Shown here: in pieces, positions 9,737 through 18,359 of the stretch
Layout: every line of letters begins with the position of its first letter
Position numbering within the stretch: the stretch's first letter is position 1
Assembly (NCBI RefSeq): GCF_002803065.1
Contig: NZ_NNBL01000013.1
Location: 124,001 to 188,000 of the forward strand
From: Streptomyces sp. CB01635
GTDB lineage: Bacteria; Actinomycetota; Actinomycetes; Streptomycetales; Streptomycetaceae
Direction: 5' to 3'
Length of the DNA: 64,000 nucleotides
The notes under the pieces: generated by a model
Told to the model about the DNA's origin: nothing
Seen by the model: only the letters and a program-made list of their open reading frames with translations
The model's database searches: none
Position numbers and translations under genes: made by a program

Positions 9737-10398
9737 TAGGCCTTCGTCTCCCAGATGTACCGACCAACATGGCTCGGCGAGTAGAGCGTCGCGTTGGTCT
9801 TAACGCCCTTGGTGCAGTTGGCGTAGTGGTACTGGCTGTAGCCACTGGTCTTCAGGCGGTACACCCCGTACTTGGCGTGGGTAACGGTGTGGGCCGGGGT
9901 AGTGGTCGCGTACGAGTTGCCGATCTTGGCAGTGAGGGAGACAGAGAGATTGACGCTGTACTCCGATTCAATCTCGGCGACCGCGGCGGACGCCTTGGCC
10001 TTGAGCGTGCCGCTGATGCCGACGGTCACCGTACCGGACGTCTCGGAGGTGAACGTCGACTTGCCTGAGTGCGAGGTGTTGTTGGTGGTGGCCTGTGCGG
10101 CACCCACGCCCTTGTGGTAGGTCCCGTGCTTCGCGGTGGACTCCCAGGAATATCCAGCCTCACAAGGCGCGGCCGGCGGAACCTCGGGGGCCTTCGGAGG
10201 AGTCTCCGTGGGCACCTGGACTTCCTCGCTGGCGCCCTCCTCGTCGAGGTCCCCCTCCTCGGGCTCCGCCGGAGGCACCGTCTGCACGACCACAGGCTCG
10301 GGCGTCGGATCCTCCGCGAAAGCCGGGCCTGCTGTACCCAGCACGGCTATCGCAAAGGTCGGCGGAAGCAGCAGCGACGCCGCTCTTGTAAGGCGCAT
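9736..10398 (-). CDS. secreted protein with alternating Ser/Thr beta-hairpin region (220 aa)
   Basis: A Sec signal peptide (residues 1-28, ending GPAFA) precedes an acidic, Pro/Glu-rich linker and a beta-rich domain of about 130 residues. The segment TVTVGISGTLKAKASAAVAE followed by YSVNLSVSLTAKIG alternates polar and apolar residues over two long strands. That pattern occurs in the membrane-inserting hairpin of aerolysin/ETX-MTX2-type pore formers. The resemblance is by pattern only. Two Cys residues could form a disulfide. The ATG at 10398 was chosen because it begins the signal peptide. It is coupled to the following lipoprotein gene. Function unknown; a surface-active or toxin-like role is a guess. 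Confidence 0.7.
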   Translation of the reverse strand: MRLTRAASLLLPPTFAIAVLGTAGPAFAEDPTPEPVVVQTVPPAEPEEGDLDEEGASEEVQVPTETPPKAPEVPPAAPCEAGYSWESTAKHGTYHKGVGAAQATTNNTSHSGKSTFTSETSGTVTVGISGTLKAKASAAVAEIESEYSVNLSVSLTAKIGNSYATTTPAHTVTHAKYGVYRLKTSGYSQYHYANCTKGVKTNATLYSPSHVGRYIWETKA

Positions 10399-10529
10399 CA
10401 AAGTCCCCCTCAGGTCAGGCGAAGGGCGAACCACGCGCGGCGCTCCCCCCGATCGCAGACCTGATCTTGCAGTGCACCTCATGACACAACAAGACCATTG
10501 CGGGACTCCTGAGGAAGACCTGAGCTACT

Positions 10530-10870
10530 GGTAGTAGGCACGCAAAATCCACCGGCACGCCACTGTCGGAGAGCAGCGAGACGAAGCTGTGCCGCAGCTC
10601 CCCAGGTGTCCAGTCGTCGGCATTGATCCCCTCGGCGTCCTTGAGCGCCACCCGGAAGGCAGGACGGACGTTGGGCGCATCCAACGGTCTGCCGACGGCC
10701 GAGGAGATGACGAGCCCGTTCTCCTCCCAGTCGTCACCGGCGGCGAGGCGCTCCCAGCCCTGGTCCTCGAGCTGGGCCCACAGGACCTCTACGCAACGTG
10801 CCGCCAGGGCGAGCGTGCGCCGGGACTTTCGCGTCTTGGTGTCCCCTCTCCGGACGAAGCCATGGCTGCG
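10530..10870 (-). pseudogene. tyrosine recombinase (integrase) remnant
   Basis: The frame runs GDTKTRKSRRTLAL, then RCVEVLWAQLEDQGWERL, DDWEENGLVISSAVGRPL and ELRHSFVSLLSDSGVP. These are in order the beta-hairpin, linker and box II (His/Arg-containing LRHSF) of Streptomyces phage/ICE-type tyrosine integrases. The N-terminal arm-binding domain and the terminal catalytic Tyr segment are missing, and there is no start codon. It lies 1.5 kb from the tRNA-Pro att-like fragment and is plausibly the wreck of the integrase of an element once inserted nearby. Confidence 0.75.
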
Positions 10871-11129
10871 ATGAGCGAGGCCTGCAGCGTCCGCATCGCA
10901 GGTGCCCTGACCGACGATCTGGCGCGCCCCACATCCGAACCCATGTCGGACGCAACCTCACCGACCCGGACGGCAAGCAGTCCAACTGCTCAGAGCCGTA
11001 TGTCTAGGTTCAGTTGATCCTTGACGAATGTATTTCAGTTGATGCTTGTCGGTTCCCAGTGGCTCGTCTCGCAGCGTTGGCCGGGTAATCGACGTGCTCC
11101 GCCGATTCCAGGGGCTTACGCAGCCGAGC

Positions 11130-12050
11130 TCACGCAAGACCGGTGAGGGGGGCACTGGGCTGCCAGGAGACGGGCAGGACAACGTCGACGCCGTCACGGC
11201 GCGCCAGGAGCAGCAGTCGGCTCATGGTGGTGTCGAGGTCGTCGAGCAGGTAGGGCATGGGGCGCAGTGGCCGGTCCAGGCCCAAGAAGAAGTCGTCCCA
11301 GTGCACCAGGATGACCCGCCTGGCCCCGGTCGCGGCCACCACCTCGTCCCAGTAGGTCTGAAGGAACTCGGCGGGCTGCTTGCCCAGCATGCCGACTCCC
11401 AGGTATACGACGTCGGCGTGATGACCGCGCAGCGCACCGAGCCGGTAGTTGGCGCTGGCGTGCAACAGCACGCGGCCGTAGGGGTGGGTGACGAGCACGG
11501 AGTAGGCGGTGCCGGTCTTCCAGGCACCGGCGCGAGCCGGCGGGACCAAGGGCTGGTCAACGGTACCGGGGTAGTGGTCGCCCGGGCTGTGCACGGAGTC
11601 CAGGAAGGTCAGCGTGAAGCTGCCGTAGGTCACGGTGTCGCCATCGCCGACCACCCGCAAGGACGACTCGGGGACCCCCAGGCCGCGCCCGATGTTGGCG
11701 GTGGACTCCGACCCGACCAGGTCGGCGCCGGTCTCCAGCGCCCAGACCGGTGCGTCGAGGGCGTGGTCGTAGTGGGAATGCGCGCACACCACAGCGGCGA
11801 GGTTGTCCACCCGCAGCCGCTCGATGGCGGCACGGACCAGCGCGCGGTTCGGGGCGATCTTGCCCATGCCCACGCGCATCATCCCCGGGCGGGTGACGAA
11901 CCCGTCGCTGAGCACCGAGGTCTGCCCGTCCGACAGCAGTACTGAACTGGTGCCCAAGAAGTGAGCGCTCAGCCCCTCACGGTGCGCTGCAGTGCGCTGC
12001 TGGTAAGGCAGGTAGGGCCGCAAACTCGGGCGGCCGATCGGCACCTTCAT
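11130..12050 (-). CDS. MBL-fold metallo-hydrolase
   Basis: A 306-residue protein of the metallo-beta-lactamase superfamily. The metal motif HSHYDHALDAP near residue 91 is the HxHxDH signature, and later His/Asp residues (HASAN near 197, LVHWDDF near 248) can complete a binuclear site. The Pro/Arg-rich N-terminus has no signal peptide. Superfamily members hydrolyse esters, lactams, phosphodiesters or glyoxalase-type thioesters; the sequence does not say which. It stands alone between an integrase remnant and an IS110 element. The ATG at 12050 gives a full-length domain. Confidence 0.85.
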   Translation of the reverse strand: MKVPIGRPSLRPYLPYQQRTAAHREGLSAHFLGTSSVLLSDGQTSVLSDGFVTRPGMMRVGMGKIAPNRALVRAAIERLRVDNLAAVVCAHSHYDHALDAPVWALETGADLVGSESTANIGRGLGVPESSLRVVGDGDTVTYGSFTLTFLDSVHSPGDHYPGTVDQPLVPPARAGAWKTGTAYSVLVTHPYGRVLLHASANYRLGALRGHHADVVYLGVGMLGKQPAEFLQTYWDEVVAATGARRVILVHWDDFFLGLDRPLRPMPYLLDDLDTTMSRLLLLARRDGVDVVLPVSWQPSAPLTGLA

Positions 12051-12565
12051 GCGAGCATCCTCGGACCCCAGGTACAGGAGTGCCAGCTCTGGACCTCGTG
12101 TGCCCTCTCACAAACGATCGCACAGCCAAGCCGAGGCAAGCGGTGTCAAGCATCAGGTGAAGCCACAACGTCAAGCATCAACCGAGACAAGACACTGCTC
12201 AGAGCCGTAGAGCTGGTACGAGTTTCTCTACCTCATCAAGCACCCGGCTGCGCTCCACTCCGCCGGGCGGGCTTCCCGGCTCCGCTCTGGGGCGCCGCTC
12301 CTGCCTTCGGCCCGCTCCGCCCCGGCTGCGCCGACGCCCGCCCACGTGGATAGGGCCGAAGGCCAATCGGCGATCACCGCATGAAGCGGACCCAGACCAG
12401 GGCCATGCCTCCGGCGGGGACGCTCAGACTCTGGGATGGAGGGGCGCTGTACGCGGGTGCCGGCCCGTCGTGGCGTGCGCGGGGGAGTTCCCATCCCGTC
12501 TGCCATCGACCCAGGCGGAGCCGAGCAGACGCGGCCCCTGGCGTCCAGGAAGCTCCTATAGATCG
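12051..12565. other. intergenic, no gene seen
   Basis: About 515 bases between the MBL gene and the IS110 transposase. It contains a skewed C/G-rich stretch (about 12240-12350) and no recognisable coding signature. The downstream end of the IS110 element should fall here, but IS110 elements usually lack clear inverted repeats and I cannot place it. Confidence 0.4.
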
Positions 12566-13630
12566 TCAAGCGGCCTGTAGGAGGTGTAGCCGTGGGATGT
12601 TCATGCTGGTCAGATGCTTGTAGACCTCTCGCGCAATGAAGCGTTTGAGGCAGCGGAAGATGTCCTTCTTCGACATGCCTTCGGCAGTGCGTCGCGCGAC
12701 GTAGAGCCGGGTGCGGGGGTCGTAGCGCATCCGCACGAGGGCGATCGTGTGGAGGGCATGGTTGGCCTGGCGGTCACCGCCGCGGTTGAGGCGGTGGCGG
12801 TTGGTCCGGCCTGAACTGGCGGAGATGGGGGCCGCCCCGCACAGGTGGGCGAAGGAAGCTTCGGACTTCAGCCGGTCGGGGTTGTCGCCTGCGGTAATCA
12901 GGAGTTGGGCGGCCGTCTCGGTGCCCACACCGGTCAAATCCACCAGCCCGGGAGCCGCTTGCGCGACCAGGGGGTCGAGTTCGGCGTCGGCCTCGGCTAT
13001 CTCCTCGGTGAGGTGCTGGTAGCGGCGGGCCAGACGTCGCAGCGCGGTTCGAACTGCGCAGGTCGGGTCGGCGAGGTCCGCGCCGGGGCGAGAGCGGGCA
13101 AGCTGCGCAATCAACTGGTAGGTGGGCAGGCCGCGCAGTCGTTCCCGGACGCCTGCGGGGGCGGAGACGATGAGCGTGCGGATCTGGTTGATCGTCTGAG
13201 TACGGGACTTGATAGCCGAGCGGCGGACCACCCGTAGGGACCGGATGGCCTCCACGATGCCGTCGCGGGTCTTGGGCTGGCCGTGGGCACGGCCGGACAG
13301 GACGGCGGTCGCGGCGGCGTAGGCATCGACAGGGTCGGACTTGCCGTTGGCCCGGCGGGCCTTGCGGTCAGGGCGGTCGACGTCGACCAGGCTCACCTCG
13401 TTCCTCCCAAGGAACCGGGCGAGTTCGGAGCCGTAGGCGCCGGTCCCCTCAACCCCGACGGCGAGCACGTCACCGTGCAAGCGCAACCACTCCAGCAGGC
13501 GCCGGTAGCCGTCGGGAGTGGTGGGGAACGAAGCGGTGGCCAGGTGCCGGCCAATAGTGTCAATAACGGCTGCCTGGTGGAAGTCGGTGTGGGTGTCCAC
13601 GCCGCCGACCACTGCGATCTGATCTGCCAT
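12566..13630 (-). CDS. IS110-family transposase
   Basis: A 354-residue intact transposase. The N-terminal DEDD (RuvC-like) domain shows GVDTHTDFHQAAVID with the first Asp, VEGTGAYG with Glu, and DPVDAYAA with the later Asp residues. The C-terminal Transposase_20 (IS116/IS110/IS902) domain starts at LTGVGTETAAQLLITAGD and contains the Ser-bearing AAPISASSGRTNRHR. The start at 13630 puts the catalytic domain at its usual distance from the N-terminus; longer in-frame starts are not needed. IS110 elements move without typical terminal repeats, and recent work shows bridge-RNA guidance, so flanking noncoding sequence may matter. Likely still active, because no stop or frameshift is present. Confidence 0.93.
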   Translation of the reverse strand: MADQIAVVGGVDTHTDFHQAAVIDTIGRHLATASFPTTPDGYRRLLEWLRLHGDVLAVGVEGTGAYGSELARFLGRNEVSLVDVDRPDRKARRANGKSDPVDAYAAATAVLSGRAHGQPKTRDGIVEAIRSLRVVRRSAIKSRTQTINQIRTLIVSAPAGVRERLRGLPTYQLIAQLARSRPGADLADPTCAVRTALRRLARRYQHLTEEIAEADAELDPLVAQAAPGLVDLTGVGTETAAQLLITAGDNPDRLKSEASFAHLCGAAPISASSGRTNRHRLNRGGDRQANHALHTIALVRMRYDPRTRLYVARRTAEGMSKKDIFRCLKRFIAREVYKHLTSMNIPRLHLLQAA

Positions 13631-14060
13631 GCTGGGAACTGCTGTCCTTCCGTGCGATACGCGAGGGATCGCACGGGCCGGTCGGGCGTCAGGACAAGAC
13701 TGTGATGGGACCTTTGGCCGGGCTCCTATGAGGTCACAGGCGCTCGACCGGCCGCGTGCAGAGCGGCACCGCCCAGACCGCCGACGATTCCTGGAAAAGA
13801 CAGCCCGAAGCGTCAATCGTTCGGTGGGTCAGGCCGCCGAGCGGTGCCATGACCAATCCTCACAGTCGTTCGTACAGTGGCGCGCTCCACCTGGACGCCA
13901 GGAACCACGCCCGCTCCAAGGTGTGTGGGCCGACGGCAGACGGGATGGAAGCCGGGGGAGGGTGATGGCGGAGGCAGTCGGGCAGTGGCAGCAGGTGGTC
14001 AGATGATCCACGAAGGAGGTCGAGTTCCCCAGCTCGGACCGACTTTGCGAGGATGCTGAA
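13631..14060. other. intergenic; upstream flank of IS110
   Basis: About 430 bases with no coding signature. In IS110-type elements the noncoding end next to the transposase start can encode the bridge RNA, so part of this stretch may belong to the element. I cannot define its boundary. Confidence 0.35.
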
Positions 14061-14558
14061 ATGAGCATCGAGAGCCCAGCGCCCTCCGACCACTGCCACG
14101 TGGCGCTCCGCGCTGGCTTTGCCAGTTCTGGGAAGCCAGTGTTCGAGACGCTTCCTGCCAGGGCCGTCAGTCCCGGCAGCTATGAACTGACGGGTAGCCC
14201 TGGCATGGTCGAGGGCTGCGCGGCCGGAGACTTGCTGAAGATCGACGCCGATGGTCTGTTCCAGATTGAGCGACGAGGCCCGAACCTTTGCATCCAAGCA
14301 TTCGGCGATCCGCCCTTCGATGCTGAGTCGTTGGAATCCCTGACCAGCGCCTTCATCCCTCTGGGCGGCCTGGTGGAGGCGCCTGCCGACCGGCGGTTCA
14401 TCGTCGTGACGGTGCCGGCCGCTGCCGGATTCCCTGCGGTCGAGGCCGTGATGGGGACGTGGACAGCAGGCGTGAGCGCGCTGGTCGAGTGGGGCTTCAG
14501 TAACGTGTTCGGACCGGACGGAGAGCCGCTGAACTGGTGGCAAGGATCTGAGGCGTAA
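14061..14558 (+). CDS. DUF4265 domain-containing protein
   Basis: A 165-residue cytoplasmic protein. The segment FETLPARAVSPGSYELTGSP through GDLLKIDADGLFQIERRGPN matches my recollection of the DUF4265 fold. That small family is common in Streptomyces and often found beside contact-dependent or immunity-type genes. No signal peptide or catalytic motif is seen. It is flanked by IS110 on the left and a broken IS605 on the right, so its original context is lost. Function unknown. The first ATG of the frame is used. Confidence 0.75.
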   Translation: MSIESPAPSDHCHVALRAGFASSGKPVFETLPARAVSPGSYELTGSPGMVEGCAAGDLLKIDADGLFQIERRGPNLCIQAFGDPPFDAESLESLTSAFIPLGGLVEAPADRRFIVVTVPAAAGFPAVEAVMGTWTAGVSALVEWGFSNVFGPDGEPLNWWQGSEA

Positions 14559-14627
14559 ACGGCGGGGTTCGTCCGTCAAGGCTGCATGTAGCGGATGACA
14601 CCAGCAGCTGACCCTCTCGATCAAACC

Positions 14628-14720
14628 CGGAACGGTTCAGTGAACGGTCCGCGCCGGTATTTGGGTGTGAAGACCAAGTGGGCGTGGAGGGTGTGGATGA
14701 CCGTGCGACCCCTGCGAATA
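14628..14720 (-). pseudogene. IS200-like tnpA N-terminal fragment
   Basis: The minus strand reads IRRGRTVIHTLHAHLVFTPK followed by YRRGPFT before a stop. This matches the first beta-strands (LHAHLVFxxKYRR) of Y1 HUH transposases of the IS200/IS605 family. The HUH motif and catalytic Tyr are missing. It lies back-to-back with the frameshifted tnpB at 14770, the normal divergent tnpA/tnpB arrangement, so the two are remains of one element. Confidence 0.65.
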
Positions 14721-14769
14721 TTGGGGTTTGGCTCCCAGCATGGTGACATAGGTCAATACGATCGCCCGT

Positions 14770-15925
14770 GTGAAGATCGTCGTGCAAGTGAAGCTGATGC
14801 CGGAGGCCGAGCAGGCCGCCGCGCTGTCGGTGACGCTGCACACGGTCAACGAGGCCGCGAACTGGGTGTCGGCGGTGGCGTTCGAGCACGGTGTCCCGCG
14901 TGAGTACGAGCTGCGCAAGCACACCTACGGCGAACTGCGGTCGCGGGACTGGGGGCGCAGGTCGCCCAGCACGTCATCAAGAAGACCCGCGACGCCTACA
15001 CGACGCTCAGGGTCAACATCCGCGCAGGGAACCTCGGCAAGCCTGGATCGAAGGGCCGTACCAAGTCCGAGTCCAAGCCCATCGCTTTTAGGCCCGAGGC
15101 CGCGCAACCGTATGACGACCGGTGTTTGAGCTGGCAGTACGACGCGCAGGCGGTGAGCATCTGGACAACCTCCGGGCGCATCAAGAACGTCCGCTTCGCC
15201 TGCTCGCCTGACGCACTCAAGACGCTCCGGGACCACCGGCAGGGCGAATCGGATCTGATCGAGCGCGACGGCGTGTTCTACCTGCTCGCGACGTGTGACG
15301 TTCCCGAGGCCGAGCAGTACGAGCCCGACTACTTCATGGGCGTGGACCTGGGAATCGCCAACATCGCCACCACATCCACCGGCCACAAATCTGCCGGCGC
15401 GGCCTGAACCGCCACCGTAAGCGGCACTCCGACCTGCGCAAGAAACTCCAGGCCAAGGGCACCAAGTCCGCGAAGCGGCTGTTGAAGAAGCGCAACCGGC
15501 GCGAACAGCGCCACGCGAAGAACCAGAACCACAGCATCGCCAAGACGTTCGTGACCGAGGCTGAACGCACCTCGGCCGGAATCTCCCTGGAAGATCTCAA
15601 GGGAATCCGGCAGAGGGCACGGGTCCGCAAGCCTCAACGGGTCGCGCTCCATTCCTGGGCCTTTGCCCAGCTCGCAGACTTCATCGTCTACAAGGCCCGC
15701 AGGGCCGGCGTCCCCGTGGTCTTCGTCGATCCCGCCTACACCTCGCAGCAGTGCTGCGAGTGCGGCCACATCGACAAGAAGAACCGGGCAAGCCAGGCCC
15801 TCTTCACCTGCCGGAACTGCGGGATCGTTGCCCATGCAGACCGGGACGCTTCCCACAACATCGCCCGCAAGGGCGAGGCTGTGTGGACTGCGGGGCGTGA
15901 GTCACGCGTCCCTGCCACCCCATAA
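14770..15925 (+). pseudogene. tnpB with two frameshifts
   Basis: The three segments read in order as one TnpB. N-terminus: GTG start, VQVKLMPEAEQAAAL, ending ELRSRDW. Middle (new frame from about 14949): GAQVAQHVIKKTRDAYTTLR through FMGVDLGIANIATTS. C-terminus (third frame from about 15391): KRNRREQRHAKN through the zinc ribbon. The catalytic Asp (GVDLGIA), Glu (ISLEDLKG) and Asp (AHADRDASHNIA) and the four zinc Cys (QQCCECG, FTCRNCG) are all preserved, so the gene was inactivated recently by indels rather than by loss of the active site. Restoring both frames would give a protein of about 380 residues, normal for the family. Confidence 0.88.
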
Positions 15926-15978
15926 AGGTGTCTGGACGGAGGAGCCCACCCAGCAGCCAGTTGGGCGCTACCTCCAAG

Positions 15979-16015
15979 CCCGGCCCTTCACGGCCGGGTC
16001 AAGTTGACGTTCTAA
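15979..16015 (+). repeat. IS605-type right-end hairpin
   Basis: The palindrome CCCGGCC/GGCCGGG with a short loop is followed by GTCAAGTTGAC. It lies 54 bases past the tnpB stop, where IS200/IS605 elements carry the right-end hairpin that also forms the 3' part of the omega-RNA. Confidence 0.5.
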
Positions 16016-16106
16016 CGAGTGAACCCAGCCGTTCCGCGCGTAGCGGCCGGTGTGGAAGCGGGAAGGCCATTCCACACCGGACAAACGATGGGCAGGAAGC
16101 ATCCCT

Positions 16107-16427
16107 ATGCCGAAGTTCCTCATCCAGGCCACCTACACGCCCGAGGGCACCAAGGGTCTGCTCAAGGAAGGCGCGAGTGGCCGTCGCGCCGCCGTCGACC
16201 ATGTCGTCACCAACCTCGGCGGGCAGGTCGAGGCCATGTACTTCGCCTTCGGGGAGGACGACATCGTGCTTATCGTCGACTTCCCCGACCCGGTCTCCAT
16301 GGCCGCCGTCAGCCTCACCGTCAAGGCCAGCGGAGCTCTCCACACCCGGGCCACCCCTCTCCTCACCCTCGATGAGATCGACGAGGCCGCTCGTCGGCAA
16401 GTCACCTTCCGCTCCCCTGGCACGTGA
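16107..16427 (+). CDS. GYD domain-containing protein
   Basis: A 106-residue protein starting MPKFLIQATYTPEGTKGLLK, with VEAMYFAFGEDDIVLIVDFP and a C-terminal LHTRATPLLTLDEID. These features fit the GYD family (alpha-beta ferredoxin-like fold), whose members are uncharacterised. A GGAAG ribosome binding site lies about 10 bases before the ATG at 16107, which decides this start over an upstream in-frame one. It is single and cytoplasmic, with no context clue to function. Confidence 0.82.
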   Translation: MPKFLIQATYTPEGTKGLLKEGASGRRAAVDHVVTNLGGQVEAMYFAFGEDDIVLIVDFPDPVSMAAVSLTVKASGALHTRATPLLTLDEIDEAARRQVTFRSPGT

Positions 16428-16795
16428 GCCCGGGACCCTTGGCCCTGGTACCAGGAACCCGGAACCGACCGTGCCGCCTACCGCCGCCCGTAACCGACCA
16501 GGCAGTGTCGCCTGGCGTCACCGGCTGACATCAACGGTGCCGGACGTCGGCAACTTCGGGCGGTCATGGGTGTCGTGCAAGTCTCGCCGCAGTCGACCAG
16601 TGTGGCTGCTGGATCGAACTTAAAGCTGGTGTCGCGCGCCCGTCCCTGCAGGCGATGTCCAGCACCCGGCGGGCATTGAACTCCTGCACGACACCAATGT
16701 GCTGACCCAGATCCCTGCGGTCGGCATCGAGCGGATCGTGGATCTTGGCCGGCCGCGGGTGTCGATGCGGCCGAAGGCATGTGGAGGACGCGGAA

Positions 16796-16829
16796 GGGGT
16801 GCCCTTCCCCAACAGCGGAAGGGCACCCC
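16796..16829 (-). terminator. terminator hairpin of the His-rich repeat gene
   Basis: A perfect 13-bp stem (GGGGTGCCCTTCC and its complement) with an 8-base loop begins about 10 bases past the stop codon of the minus-strand gene at 16839. Confidence 0.8.
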
Positions 16830-16838
16830 CAAGGACGG

Positions 16839-17174
16839 TCAGCGGTGGTTGTAGCGGTCGTGACCCCAGCGGCTGTCGCGGTGGTGGCCCCAGCGGCCGT
16901 CACGGTCGCCACGGTGGTGACCCCAGCGGCCATCGTGGTGGTGGCCCCAGCGGCTGTCGCGGTGGTGGCCCCAGCGGCCGTCACGGTCGCCACGGTGGTG
17001 ACCCCAGCGGCCGTCGTGGTCGCCGCGCCTGTAGTTGTCACCGTGGCCGTCACCACGGTCATGCGCGGCATGAGATGCCACCGGAGGCGCGGCGGCGGCG
17101 CTGGCGCCAGTGGCGCCGCCCACCAGGATGGCGCCCGCGACGCCCAGCGCGGCGACAAAACGGGAAACCTGCAT
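16839..17174 (-). CDS. secreted His/Arg/Asp/Gly-rich repeat protein (111 aa)
   Basis: A Sec signal peptide (residues 1-27, ending GASAAAA) is followed by an 80-residue mature part made almost only of His, Arg, Asp, Gly and Trp. The unit DGRWGHHR/DSRWGHHR recurs about seven times at 8-12 residue spacing. Such His-Asp clusters can bind Zn, Cu or Ni, so metal capture outside the cell is the natural guess; no experiment is implied. The coding repeats are nearly identical at DNA level (about 16850-17030), pointing to slippage or recombination as the growth mechanism. A dedicated terminator follows. Start: the first ATG, which begins the signal. Confidence 0.8.
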   Translation of the reverse strand: MQVSRFVAALGVAGAILVGGATGASAAAAPPVASHAAHDRGDGHGDNYRRGDHDGRWGHHRGDRDGRWGHHRDSRWGHHHDGRWGHHRGDRDGRWGHHRDSRWGHDRYNHR

Positions 17175-17648
17175 TCCATGCTCCTTTCACGGCAGGTGCC
17201 TCATGCGCCTGCCTGGGTCGGACATATGCATGTTGACGTCCGCAATGCGCCGTTACGTCCGACTCGCCATTAAAGGCGCCTTATGTAGCGAAAAATCGTT
17301 GAATCGGGAACCGACGCCTGGCGTGTCGGCGTCACGCGCGCGCGTCACGGATGGCTCCCCCGTCCATCAGGGTGAACTTGCGCCTCACGATCCCGCCCAC
17401 CCCGCGCGCCCCCACAACCCACCTTTCCGCGAGTACCTCCACCAGCAGCAGCCCCCCACCCCGACTCGTCCCGCAGTACCAGTTCGGCACATGCAGGTAG
17501 GCATCAGTGCCCGTGGACCATCCGTGGACAGGCAACCGTCGAGTACGCAGAAGCAGCCCTGTGACCAGCAGCGACGCCACAGACCCAAAGGGCCTCCCGA
17601 GCCGCTTCGGGGCACGCCCAGATCGTGGCTGCTGCCGTCGCGGCCACG
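17175..17648. other. intergenic, one doubtful frame
   Basis: About 475 bases. The minus-strand frame 17332-17754 contains a protein-like stretch with good codon bias (YLHVPNWYCGTSRGGG) but overlaps the TauE gene and has no recognisable domain or ribosome binding site. The promoter of the His-rich repeat gene must lie near 17180-17260. Confidence 0.35.
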
Positions 17649-18359
17649 TCAGGCCCGGAGCATCAGGACGAGCCCGGAGACCAATGCGAAGACCAGCACG
17701 AACAGACGCATCCTGCGTGCGTCCAGACGGTGGTGGACCAGGCGGCTGAGCCACGCGCCGACGGCGATCGCGGGGAGCAGCGCGGCTGCCTGGCCGAGCT
17801 CAGTGACCTGTGCTTTTCCTGTCGCGAACAGCAGTGCCAGGGAGGCGACTTCCCCGACGAGGAAGCACGCGGCGACCGTGGAGCGCAGTTCGGCGGGCGG
17901 CCGGTGCTGGTAGACCAGCGCGAGCGGAGGCCCGCCGACGCCGGTCGCGGTCTCGGTCAGCCCGGTCACCGCGCCCGCGCCGACGTATGCGGCCCGCCCG
18001 GGCGTGAACGCGGGTACGGTCAGGCTCGCGACGGCCGCGAGCACAGTGGCGCCGCCCACGAACAGGCCGAGGCTGCGTTCCGGGATCAGCCAGAGCACCG
18101 CAAGACCGGCCGGGGTGGCGGCGAGCCGCGCCCCGGTGATCCAGCCCGCGCCGCGCAGGTCGAGCGAGGATCGTTCGCGCCAGGCGACGTACAGGTTGAG
18201 CGGGATCATCGAGCCGAGGACGAAGACCGGGACCAGGCCGGGATCGAGGATTCCGGCCACGGGCGCGACGATCAGCGCGAAGCCCAGTCCACTGCTGCCC
18301 TGGACGAACGCGGCGATGGCCACCGTCACGGCGAGGACCACCAGTATCTGCGTACTCAC
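17649..18359 (-). CDS. sulfite exporter TauE/SafE-family permease
   Basis: A 236-residue membrane protein with about seven or eight hydrophobic segments. It begins VVLAVTVAIAAFVQGSSGLGFALIVAP, the first TauE repeat, and carries the second-repeat motif TGLTETATGVGGPPLALVYQ. This is the usual architecture of TauE/SafE anion transporters (sulfite, sulfonates and other organic anions). The GTG start overlaps the TGA stop of the upstream amidohydrolase (GTGA, 4 bases), so the two are translated together. Its substrate is therefore likely linked to the amidohydrolase reaction, perhaps export of its product. Confidence 0.85.
   Translation of the reverse strand: MSTQILVVLAVTVAIAAFVQGSSGLGFALIVAPVAGILDPGLVPVFVLGSMIPLNLYVAWRERSSLDLRGAGWITGARLAATPAGLAVLWLIPERSLGLFVGGATVLAAVASLTVPAFTPGRAAYVGAGAVTGLTETATGVGGPPLALVYQHRPPAELRSTVAACFLVGEVASLALLFATGKAQVTELGQAAALLPAIAVGAWLSRLVHHRLDARRMRLFVLVFALVSGLVLMLRA

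Noticed and set aside
16850..17030. Direct repeats considered as a CRISPR array
   Set aside because: The repeats are in frame, without unique spacers, and encode the Gly/His/Arg units of a secreted protein.
17332..17754. Minus-strand frame with a protein-like stretch between the His-rich repeat gene and TauE
   Set aside because: No ribosome binding site or domain and it overlaps the TauE stop; at best a remnant.
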